Source of the DNA: Neospora caninum Liverpool
Lineage: Eukaryota > Apicomplexa > Conoidasida > Eucoccidiorida > Sarcocystidae
Direction: 5' to 3'
DNA: 64,000 bases
Assembly: GCF_000208865.1 (NCBI RefSeq)
Contig: NC_018396.1
Span: 3,281,101-3,345,100 of the forward strand
The notes below the pieces were generated by a model, which saw only the letters and a list, made by a program, of their open reading frames with translations, ran no database searches and was not told the origin of the DNA. Positions 1 through 12,200 of the stretch are shown here, in pieces. Made by a program: the position numbers and the translations under genes. Every line of letters starts with the position of its first letter. The first letter of the stretch is position 1.

Positions 1-1311
1 CATTTCGTACAGTTAGAGTGTGCTTGGGCTGATGAAGTTTTCCCTTTTCGCCCTAGCCCTGTTAACCTTCCCGCTGTGGGCACTAGATTTTATTCGGCGC
101 TCCACCGCCTAGGCATTTTGTCGAGGCGTTATGGTCGCTTCATGTTCTCAACAAAAAGCTCAGACAGACAAGAACGGTCCTTCGCTCTCGGAGATACGAT
201 TGTGTGCTTGCTTGTGTTACCGGTGTTCGCTTTCGCCCGGAAGGTGGAAAAAACTGAAAACTGAGGCGTCGACACTCGACTCGCACAAAACACCCCTCGC
301 CGGTTTCGTGCTGATGCCATCGATCCATAAGAGAGGCAACAGGCGTACCTATGACCCCGGTACGCAGAAAGGACTCTGTAGATATCCATACCTCCATTTT
401 GTCTCGAGAGCTATTCTGACGATGTTCAGCTGCGTTTCCGACCCGGGCATGTGTTCAGGGGAGGCTCGTGACGTCCAGGCCGGTTGCTGGCGCGGCACAA
501 ACTCCTTCCCTGCAGGCCAAGGGCCCATTAAACGATTCGAATTCCACTCCAACACACTTGCACAGACATGGAAGTGCATTCCTCCGCTCGCGTACGCCCG
601 CACGTATTTCCTGACGCTTTTTGCGGTAGGGGTGCGGAGCAACAGGGACAGCCCCATTGCCAGGGAGGGTCCGCAAGAAGTTTGACTAACGGCCGCGCCG
701 CGGTGGAAACCGCGGAGGCACGAACGCAAACGTCACAAGCGATAGGATCGAATGTGTTCTTCCCTCGAAATACAAGTTGACAGTCATGTCTAAAAAGGGC
801 AATTTTGGGCTGAACGAACGTGTACTTTAGCGACGGCGTTCAGTTCGCTGTCTCGACTCTTCTTGAACGCACCCGGACGCTGAGAGCTGCAACGGGAAAA
901 TACCTATGCATGCATGAATCTTTTTTATAATTAAGCGTATATATACATGGGTAGTTGAAAATACAAGGAGAATTCGTAAAGACTCGCCGGCAAATCGACT
1001 CTACGGATACACGCCCCGGGAGAGTTCTGTGGTCGCCCGAAGTCTATTTTGATCGAAACTGCAACTCAGACCCGACACGCCCGTATGCAGCAGAAACGGA
1101 ACCACACTTGTTCAATCTGTCCACATTCGAATCCCGCGGGAGCCCAGAAAAACGAGTGCACAGGACAAACTGGGAAAAGGCCGGCGTACTGCAGCGGTGC
1201 GACACTGAAAGCTACGCAGAGCAGCCGCGACTGTCATCATTCGTACACATCAATAAGCAGACGCACGCATAGAAACGGCACGCGTTTCCACGTTGTTCTA
1301 CAGACATGCAC

Positions 1312-1358
<47 letters not shown>

Positions 1359-3274
1359 TGTATTTGAACCAGGATCTTCTAAGCGTTACGACCTGAGATA
1401 GCCACCATCTCCGTTGGCACAGAGAGGGTTCCTCCAGAATTCCGTCAACAAACCTGCTACCAGAAGAGAAGGGGGAACATGAAACTTTTCCATTTGCATT
1501 ATTCGCTTGCACATGCCTGTCCATGTGACGAGCGTGCTGTTCCGAGCGAAGAGAAGCCAAGAAAAATACAAAACAGCATCCATTCCATCGCCTGCGCGTT
1601 CAGCGCTCGCTGAGCAAGAGAAGACCCGTCGACCGTCACTCGTGAGACAACAAAGACACGCGGGAATCGGGCCTCGGGCGCCTCGCTGCTTTCCTTGTTC
1701 CCCTGGACCCTGGATTTTAACGGGCCGAAGAAACAACAGAAGGCAAGTGTCGTCCTTCGACCTTTTCCACGTAGCGCAGTGCGAATCCTTTTCAATCGCA
1801 TCTCGAGCCCGCAGATCACAAAGGCGCTAGGAAAATATGGCGACTGCCTTTGGACAAAACGAAGAAACAGAAGCAGGACTCCAGTTTGTGCAGTGTACAT
1901 ACACAGAGAAGCCGTCTGTATGCGTCTGTGCATAGGTATAAATTGATACAATCAGAAATGTATTCACGCAGGTTTCTACTCGACAAAGACGCACACTAGG
2001 ATTCACCGAGGAGTCTCCTCTCGCACACGAGACTCCCGGTTTGCCGATGGAAGCAGAACCGAGCGCCAGGCGAGGCGAGGCCTCCACCCTCTTCACGCTC
2101 ACGGACAGAAATCCGCGAACGCACACATTTTGGTGTACGCATAATCATATCCATGTCCGTGTAAATACACCCTTGAATGCAGTATGTCTAACGGAGGTGA
2201 GGAAGCACACTGATATAGACGACTGACACAACTGCGCTTGAAGCCCACGCTTACCCCTTCACTTTCACTTTCCCGTGATCTCCCACCTTTGTGAAATCTT
2301 CACGTTTTTCGCAACTGGACACACCAAGTCATCGACACGCTATTCCTTTCATTTATGCACCTTTGAATTTGTGCAGATGAATGCAGCCTTTTACCAGTCT
2401 ACAAGTCTACATCGGCGAAACACCAAGGAAGATCGCGTCCACGAGACAAATACGAACCTAGGCCTTCTCTATTGTGCTCCGCCGCACTAATCTCGCTTTT
2501 AGGAACGCGTGTAGCCACCGTAGCAACTTTCCTTCCCTCTCGATTCTCGTTCGCCGAGGTCGCAGGTCTTTGCCAACCGGTAAGAGTCTACCTCGTATTG
2601 CCTTTGTCGTCGCTTCCGAGAGAGAGAAGGGCGAACATGTCGGCATTTCCTCTCTCAAGGAATGCGAAGCATTGTCCCTCGTTTTCCGTGGGCATACAGT
2701 TCTCCACAACAGTGTATTATATATTTGTACATCAGTAGTTTACCACAAATTAACCAGGTAGGTTCAAGAAGGGACTGAAGCAGTATCCTTTTCTAAATTT
2801 CGTCTATCTGGTTTGCACAGACAAACCACTTGCGGTGGTCTCAAATCGTGTATGCGTCTCGACCGACGAGAAAGGTGCCCCTTAAAAGCTTTGGATCGTT
2901 CCAGCGGTTTGGGGTCGTCGGCGGATAGGTGTTTCGCTTCGCAGAGCGCTCGGACTTCTCAATCGAAGCAGAGCTGGCGCGTCTGTAGGCAGCGAGAGGA
3001 GACGGGCGAAAGCAGAAAACTGACGAAAATTGACAGAAAACGCGCACGCAAGGCCGTGGCCGACATAAGCAAAAACATCGACCGGAAGGATGCAGTGACC
3101 ACAGAAGGCCGAACAGGACGTCCCACGATGCCACCACGCGTCGAGAGGAGAACGCAGGGTCACTAGAGCTCTCCCTCCTCCGGAAAGTGTGCCGATCGCG
3201 TGTTGGAAATCTTTTCGGGGAAACCCCAGTGAGAGGGAACAGGGCAGGACTGAGTTACACGACAGAAAACGCCG
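1..3274. other. No gene recognised (left flank)
   Basis: I see no convincing coding exon here. Open frames are short, overlap on both strands, and match no family I know. The stretch holds a long (TA)n run at about 1313-1355. It lies downstream of the minus-strand GID2-like gene, so part of it is probably that gene's 3' untranslated region. An additional 3' exon of that gene cannot be excluded. Confidence 0.5.
1313..1355. repeat. (TA)n microsatellite
   Basis: An uninterrupted TA dinucleotide run of about 43 bases, one of the longest in the window. It lies outside any recognised coding exon. Confidence 0.95.
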
Positions 3275-6200
3275 TCAACCAGAAAACACAGCGGGGAATT
3301 TGGTAGAAATGTTTCCGAGACCGGCGAGAGAACGAGGCCAGGAAGAAGACACACATCCGGAGAAAAGCGACTAGGAAGAAGAGGAGAGAAGACGCATGCA
3401 GCGGGATCGCTCCTTCATGCTCAACAGCTAGCTTACCTCAGAGATAGACACATGAGTGGGGCAGATGGGACACCGCAGGGTCTGTCGGCTGCGGCGAGAT
3501 GTCACGCGCTCGACGCAAGAACTGAGTAACATCCACATCGGAGAAAACGACTCTTTCCAAAGTTGTCCAGATGCCGGAGCTGCACATTCATGGGTTCTGC
3601 GTTGCATCCTCTCTCTCTCCCTACAGATATCTATATGCACATATGTCTATATATATATATATATATATATATCTACATCTGTAGAGGCGTATGCACACCA
3701 GCGTTTGGATTGTTGAATCTATGCGAAGGTGAACTTTGAATCCCATTCCTGGTCACAAGCTCCACGTTGCTCGCGGATCGTCCGTCAAGGCCCCTACACC
3801 TTCCCGCATATTCCTAATATTCATATACACATATATCTATGCCGCTACATGTGTGCGAAAGAGTGTGGAAACCCATGATTCTTTGGTGTCGTGAGCAGTT
3901 GTGGCTGCGTATTGCACCGGACGAGAACGAAGAGACGTCCCTCCACAATTTGGTTCTTCTCGGCTTTCCGCTGCTTTCCGCAGCCGCTCTTGTGCGCACC
4001 TGCAAATGGTGTGGCCACAGGTCAGGAGAATCGCTGGATTTTTCGTCGAGGTTTGTTCGCGACTGACGGCGCACGTGAAGTTAGAGTGAAAGTGGAAGGC
4101 TGGGCCCAAATCCAACTCGAGAGCAAGCATCCCCCCGTCGCTAAGCAGTGGCGAAGGTGACCCCGAGGCCGTCCCAGGCTGCGGGGCTGCCCCGCCAGAG
4201 GCCCTGTCGGATCTGTGCAGCATCGCCGCCAGCGCAGGAAAGGCGGCGAGCGACGGCAGAACACGTCTCTGACTCCTGAGAGAAGCCCCGTGGCGGAAGA
4301 CAGCCGCGGACCCGCAGAGACACTCGGCGCGTCTGCAGCGTGAGCAGGCGCCGGCTCCTCGCGGAACCTCAGCGGCCGAGAGAGACACGGGCGGGGCGCA
4401 AGGGAGACAGGAGCTCAGAGCGCTCGCCGCCGACGAGGACAGCCACGGGAGGAGCGGCGCAGAGAGAGACGCCGATGAAGCCGAACGAGAGACAGCAGGT
4501 GAGTGGGGCGAAGACTCGCCGTGCTGGACTCTGTGTGTCTGTTGGAGAAGAGAGACAGGCAAGAGCGAAGAAGCTCCACCGTTTGAAGACAGGAGGCTGG
4601 GGAGGAGGGCGAAGAAGGCCGCAGCCGAAGAGGCAGAAGACGGAAACAGAGGCGGCGAAGAAGAATACGCAGCGAGCGAATTCGGCGATGTCGGCGGAGG
4701 AGGCTCCGCAGCCAGTTGGGGAGACTGCTGGGAGACCACTTGAAGAAGCTGAGGAGCCAGAGGCACAGCAAAACGTCTCCGAGGGTTTTGAGGCATTCGT
4801 GTGTAACGCACAAAGCGGGGCAGATACATGAAGCACGTATGGAAAGGTCGCGGCAGGTGCAAGGAGATGCAGAGAGAAAGTGATGGAGATAGAGAGGCAG
4901 AGAGAAAGAGATAGATACAGAGAGAAAAAACGCAGAGGTAGCTTCAAGGGGAAGAAGATACGGACAGCTACAAGAGGTGAACACCTAGAGACAGACAGGC
5001 AGACAGGGAACGCGAAAACACACTCAGTTTCCTTGTATATTGTTCTTGTCTTCTCTCCACGTTCCTCGAAGGAAGACGCGGCATGAAGACGAGGCCAAAG
5101 ACGCGTATTCAGGTGATGAACCCCGAACAGCAAACGAACAGGGAGAAGAAGACCAGATGAAGAACGAGTGGTTTCGCGTTTCAGTGAGTCACACAAAATC
5201 CCCAAGTGCACAGATATACATGCACGTGTACACGCGTGCCGTTGTCTCTGCAAATGAACTTACGTACACGTCCACGCAAATATAAATGCATGCCACCTAA
5301 AGCACCCCTATATATATATATATATATACAGATGTCTTTGTGTACAGTGAAAATCGCGAGGTGAGCTCGTTTTTGAACGGCCCTACTTGCATGAGTCGAG
5401 GGAGGGCGATATTTCCGGCGCATAGGAGGACAGTCAACGGGCTCTCGAGCGGAAGCGAGATCCGTCGCCACGTTTTGGTTCCGCCGCACGTGTGGCAGAG
5501 GTCTTCGGGGAATTCGTCCTTTTTCTGCATCTTTCGCGCGTTTGACTCTCCTCTCTCTGTGTTTTTCACCAGCAGACCGAGTGTCTCCAACTTCTTCTCG
5601 GCCGTCCTACCTTGCTTTCTCCCGCGATAGACGCGCCGACGCCGCCTCCGCGGAGCTGTGCCTCCACAGTGAAGACAGGCTTCTTGCAGAGGCGCGTCTC
5701 TATTTCTCTCTCGGGTGTCTCCGTTTCTCTCCTCGCCCTCTCTTCCACGAGATCGCCTCCCCGTACTCCGGCTGCGCATCCTACAGGAGGCTTCTCGTTC
5801 TCTTTGTTTCTCTTCTCCCGCTTCTTCTCTCCCTTGATCTCCGTCCACGAGGACTTCTCTGAGTGGCATTTCAGGGGAGAGCGCCTGCCTTCCTTCGCGG
5901 CCCCCGGCGAGGCCGTTTCCTGTGTTGCTCCTCACAGCCACGAAATGATTCAGACACCCACTCGACACAGAGACATGCTGCAAACAGTCGCAATTGCTGC
6001 ACACGCAGCAGGTGCACATGCTGGATCCGAGACCGCCAAAAATCCCTATCCGGCGGATGTCCGAGTCGTCTCCAGACAAAGGCCCGCGAGCCTCGTCGCT
6101 CGTCCCTTCTTCGGTTTCGGAAACGTCTCGACTGGGCAACGCGCTGCTGTCGAGGCTCTGCTGTCGACTCGTGCTGGTCGACCCCACACTCTCCGTGCTT

Positions 6201-9200
6201 GGAGACGCCCCAGGGCTCCTCGTCGCATCTGAGAACGACCGAAGGGCGCAAGCAAAAAAAACACAGACAGTGAGGCACACAGAGGCAAAGAGAGAGACAG
6301 CTCGGAAAAAAGGGAAAAGTTGCCAAAAGGAAACACCGGGAAAGACGCGTCGAAGCACGGAAACGCAAAGTGGAAGCACGAGTGAGAACAACAGCAATCC
6401 TATAAAAGTATATACACGTGTAAATATATGTATATATATATGAATTTATGTATATACTCGTGATGTGTGCCTATTCACAGATCTAGATCTATTGATACCC
6501 ACTCACATCCAAGGATATGTATGTATGCGCATTCTCCGGGGAGTTGCGTTTTCACCTGTTCTTGTATTTCTGCGTCTCCGTCCTTCTCTTTCGCCCTCAT
6601 GGCAGCCGAAACTTCTTTCTTCTTCGTGCAGCCTCCCATGGGAGCTGCGTCGGTTGCCGCCATCAGTCGGGACGCAGCGTCTGGAGGTCGAGCCTGCAGT
6701 GCGGAGCAGAAAGATCACAGGAAAAGACCAGGTGATCGCCAGTTTACCTAGTTTCAAGGGACGACGCTCTGGTGCCAACAAGCGTCTGAGGATGTGCAAC
6801 TCGGGCTGTCGTCTGCTTGCTCACTTTCTCTCCTTCCTCCGCGCGCTCTGTCGAACAACGAGCCTTCTTGGGACCCCAAGAGACGGGGAACCTGCTGCCG
6901 ATAAATGCGCGTATGGCGCCGCCTGCTTTGCCGCTCGCCGTCGTTCCAAGACTCCCCTGAATGCAAACCGGAAGGACAATACACCGCAACTCTCGAGTAA
7001 AACATCACTCGGCATCTGCGATGTGAGAATGCGCATCTCCCGTTATCTCCTGGTTCTCTTTCTGTATCCCTCTATCTCTATTATGTCCACATACACATGG
7101 CTCATCTCATGATCTCCTTGATTCTCTACAGTCAGCGGTACACGCGCTCGCCGGCAAGTCTCTATGATCATGCGGAAAAACCGTACATTTATAAAAGTCT
7201 ATTTTCGCATGTAAAAATGAAAATGCAGAGAGTGGGCTAGGGAGACAGACGTCCACTGGCACGTCGCATGCATGGCAAATCCTTGTCACGAGTTGTCATC
7301 GGCGGACGGTTCGTCTATGTCACTCCCTCCGCTTCGGGCCGGGGTTGAGAACCCTGCCTCTCTTTTGGCTTCACACTTGCGCCCCCTGAGGACCGTCTGT
7401 CTTTCCTAACTGCTCGGCCATGAGTCTCTCTCACCTCCCTGCTCGCTTGTGCTTCTCGCGGAGCTGTTGCCGACCGCCCCGACTCTGGAGCCCAACACGG
7501 TCGCAGGTGCCGAACTAGCTAAAAACGAAGACGGTGGCACCAACAAGCCTCCTGGACTTGTTGAAGGCCGCGAGCCTCGTAGAGAGCACAAACAAATAAG
7601 TATATATGCGAGGAAGATGCCCGTGGGAAAGTAGGGGTTTTCCGTCGTGCAAATGAGAGTAAACACGCATGAACCACATGCAGATCACAGCATGGACGGT
7701 AACTGCCGCGCTCTCGATCTCCCACCTGCAGATGTACCTATACGTATCTCGATCCCCGTTGATCGTTGCGTACTTGTTGCTTATCTCGCCTGGTAGATCT
7801 ACCTACTCTTGTCCATGACGCTTGACTTTCCACAGAAAACAAGGCGCCTAGCACTGGTCTACCGGTCTACCTAGTTGTCGGTTCTGCCGATCTGTCGGCC
7901 GTCCTGTCTCTCCTAGCGAATCTGTCTGTTCCTCCTCTGTCTGCCTATCCATCTCTATCTCACTGGCTATCTCTTTGTAGCTCCTGCACGTACACACTGG
8001 TCCCTTCAGAGCGCGGTCCGGCTGCATATTTCGACGCTTCGCACGGAATTGCTGTTTTCCTGTCTCTGCCCCTCACCACTTTTTCCGAACTTCCCTGTGC
8101 GCTGGGAAAACTCGCTGATCTACGTTGCTGCTGCAACGCGTCCCTTTTCGGACGAGACGTCCCCTCTTCGCTTCTTCCTTCCTCACCTTGATGAGACTCT
8201 TGTTGGAGGCCAGAAAGGGTTCCTGAGCCCCCAGACACCCCTGTTCCCTGTCCGTGGCTGTCTACGCCGAGGGACACGTGTCTCCATCGCGTCGCCCCAC
8301 CCGTGGGCCCTCCTGCGCGGGACACGCCCAGAGCCCCCGCGGGCAACGGCGGCGGAGGCGGCGGCGGCGGAGGGGGCGGAGGCGGTGGAGGGGGAGGAGG
8401 CGTGACACCCGACGCTCCGACCCCGCCCGTGGAGCCCGTTCCTCCCGCAGGTTGCGCAGAACTCACTGGTGGTGGAGACGCAGGAAGCGACGCAGGCTGC
8501 GTCACGAGTCCGCCACCTGGGGATGTGGGGTGCGACGTCGCCGGCGAAGCGAAGCCGGCCCCTGGGCCGCCGAGCGGGCCTGTTGGCCCTGCAGCTCCAA
8601 AGGGATCCAGGAAGCTCGCGCCGAGAGTCGGGAGAGGCGGGGGCGGGGGAGGGACAAACGAGGAAACAGTCGGGGCGTGGCCGCTGGCGCGAGAAGACGC
8701 CCCCGGCGGAAGCACGGGAGCGCCGAGAGCCAGGTTCCCCGAGGCCGAGACACTTCGCCCTGAACCCGAGGAAGGCGGGAGCGACGTGTCTCCAGGAAAC
8801 ACCGCCTGACCACTCCCCTCGGTGCTGACACTCCCTGTCGACCCCGAGGCAGTGGGAGAAGCCGTGACTCCACCGGCCACCTGAGAGCTCGCCGCGTGTG
8901 CAGAGGAAACGGACGCGGCCAGGTTGGCGCCGCCCGAAGCGCCCGGACGCATCCGTTCACCACTGGTCTCGACTCCTGTCGGCGACGCAGAAGCCGCAGC
9001 TGCGTGGACGGTGCCAGGAACACCTACCACCTGCTCAGAGGCGACTCCTGGCGAAGTGTCGGGGGGCGCGGGAAGCGGCGGGGGCGAAGGGGCGGATGTG
9101 GGGAAGGAGAAGGCCGCGGGGAATGTCGGGCCTTGGGAAGGAGCGGCTGGCGACGCCCCAGTGGCTGCCGCAGGCGCATTGGTGTCTCGCTCGCCCGCCG

Positions 9201-12200
9201 CAACCGCCACGGAATGCGAGACCGCTGCTTCAATCATCTGCGCCATCGCCAGGGCGCTCCCTAGAGCCATCGATCTGGCGAAAGGCAGGCAAGAGACAGA
9301 GACCAGTCAAGGCAAACGGAGAAGAACAGGACGTCGACGACATAGGCCTTTCAGACACACGCAGGCGATGCCCAACACACGAAGAAGCGACAGCTACACA
9401 CATGCAAAGCTCCGTGTACACATCCGCATTAGTCACCCGTCTGGGCTTACGTCCTGTCGGAGCTGCCTCGCCACTGGGCACCCTGCTCGTCGCCCCCTTC
9501 GAAGCGTCCAGGCCTTCCACTCTCCGTCGCTGTTCGAGGCGGGTCTGGCCCGCGAGGCCCCGTCGTCGTCTCCGCTCGGTCTCTCATGAGCATCATGACA
9601 AGGCCAGCTACAGAGGCCGCGGCGTCTCGTCCCCGTCGTGTCTCCTCTCTTCCAGTGGAGAGACTGTGAGGGTGTGCCGACCCCCCACTAAGACGGTCTC
9701 CTGTCCCGGAACCGGTGCGCGCAGCCCCGGCTCCAACGCTTCCTTCTCTCTCCGCTCCTCTCTGGTGCCGGCTAGCTCGCCGCCGCCCGCCACCCCGTCC
9801 CTGGGCCCGCTCGAATCTTCCACTTCTCTCGCCGCCGCTGCCGCCGGAAGAGAGGAAGACGCTCCTGTCGCCTCGTCTCCCACTGGGACCGCCATACGGC
9901 GACGCGGGCCACCTCGAACCTGAGTGTGACACGGCCAAAAAGGTGCAAGAGCAGAAAGCAGGCAATGAAGGAGAGAGGGAACGAAAGACAGTGAGAAAAC
10001 CAGGTATCGCAGCGAGAAGTCTGAGTCTGGCGGACCTTTGCCCGACAAAAACAAAAACATGCAACTCGAGTCCCGAGGACCTAAGGAAGTCAAAACCTCG
10101 GAAGAAGCAGCCTGAAACTTCCTGATGCCTGCGTCTCCGGAGTCACAAGTCCACAACTGAGAACGGCAACGATGGAAGGGAAACCTGCCACGCCAACAAG
10201 CCCCGAGGAGACAGTCGCCCCCTAGAGAAGAGATTAGGGCCAAAAGAAAAACGAGAAACAGCACGGTGAAGTGTATCCCAAAGGGAACAGAACACCCCTC
10301 GCTTCCGCGCCCTAACCGCCAAGATAAGAAAAGGAGGCGCCTGGGCACCAACATTGAATCTACATGGATCGACACCTCTCTATGTCTGCCTATAGCTATC
10401 TTCGTAGCTATCTGCTCCTATCTACCTATCTCTATACGTACCGAAGTGCGTGAAAACAGCTGTTGCAGAAGTGCGTGCATTTGGACGTACCTTCTAAGAA
10501 TGGAGCAGACGCGTCGCGGTCGGGTGCCCGGCGGCTCAGTTCATGTCCGCGGTGCTCCTCGCTGACAGGAGAGTGCAAATCAGACTAGAAACGCACTTCT
10601 CCGCCGCCTGGACATCTCGAAAGACCTGCGGCCTCCTCGTGACATTTTCGTCTACGTGTATGCGTGATGTTAGAATCCAGATGTGCTCAACCCCACGTGC
10701 CCCTAGACCGCTTGGACGCATCTTCACAGTATCCGCGCATACACTTACACTTTTATACATAGATACATCACGTACGTGCATCTCTGCGTACATGTGCACA
10801 GACTGGTCGTTTGAAGGAGGGAGGCGAGAAACGCGCGAAGAGCAGAACACATGCGTTGGCGTCCCCGTGAGGACCACGAAAGAGTGAAGAGGATGGATCT
10901 ACGGCGAAAAGAGGACAGTGAGCTTTACCTTCCTCGTTGCAGGAAAGCCGTCGCAGCGCTGCTTTCTCTGGCAGCGAGGCGCGTGTCATCTTGTCCTTCT
11001 GGTGCGTCGCCGAATTCGTCTTCTCCGTCCAAAGCTCGCATCACTTCCTCGAGGTCGTCCTCTTCTTCGTCCTCGTCTTCCTCGCTCTCGTCGTCGTCTT
11101 CCCCCGCCACTGCCGCCTCCTCCTCCCGCCAGCCCCTCAGCGCCTCAGCTGCAGGAAAAGTCTGCCAGCGTCCGGCTGAGAGAAACGCGATACGAGCTAG
11201 AGACAGATACCTTGCCTCCACAGTCCCTGCGGCGCCGCGGCCGGCTCCGAGGCCCCGAACCGCCATCGCTGCGAGCCGCCGCGCCGCGGCTCCAGTCGCC
11301 CCCGCAGGTGTCCCTTCGCCTGCGCCCAAGCTGCGCCCGAGCACGCCTCGCATCTGGGCCCGCAGCAGCATCGCCCGGGCCTCGAGTGCGAGAGGGCTGA
11401 TCGCCCCCCTGCTTCCCTCTCCGGCGCGGCCTTGAGCGCTCCGGGCACTCTGTCGCCCGTGGCGGCGCTCCCCCCGAGCCCCGCTTCTGGCTCCACTCTC
11501 TGCGGGGGGCTCCGGCGCGCCTGTCCCTTCCTGGGGTCGCGCAGCTGCCGCGGAGCTGAGCTGACTCAGACTGGTGGTTCTGCGTCGCCTTCTTCGCCGG
11601 CGACTTCCTCGCCGGCCACCCTCCGGCTCGCCTTCTCGACTCGAGACGAAAATCCCGCCGCTCGTCTCGGTGCTGCTCCTACTGCTGCTGCGCAAGACTG
11701 TGGAGTGGTAACTGGCCGCGCTGCGGTGCACGCGACTAGGCGACGTCGCGTCGCTGCCTGAGGCTCCAGACTCGCGTTTCGCCGCCGGGGCTTTCCCCCG
11801 GAAGACCTCAACGAGCCCGCGGCGCCGGCACCGCGAGATGGTGCACGGGCGCCAGCGGAGCCCAAAGACGGGGGGGCCCTCCAGAGCCTCATTAAGCCAC
11901 AGCGATTCGAGGATCTGGTGACGCCGCCTGCCCCTCCGCCGCTGGGCTTCGAGAAAGATATCCACTTCCCTGTCTCCGTTCTCTTCCGACTCTGTAGCCC
12001 CCAGGTGAGCGTCACCCCGTCGCGGGTCGGAGCCGTCGCCAGGTGGCGAACCATCTCTGCCGTGGTCTCCTGTTGAACCGCGCTGTCTCCCAAGCGGCGC
12101 AGGGTCGTCTTTGGCGGTCGCCCACCCTGCAGAACATAAGGCAGCCGAGACTGGCGAGAGGGACAGGCGCGCGGGCGACTGTGGGCCAGGGTCTCCGCCG

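Noticed and set aside
1110..1150. TTCGAATCCCGCGGG resembling the T-arm of a tRNA gene
   Set aside because: No matching A-box, anticodon stem or acceptor stem could be drawn upstream.
8898..9923. 341-codon plus-strand frame
   Set aside because: Antisense to two phase-consistent exons of the GID2-like gene and compositionally a GC-rich shadow.
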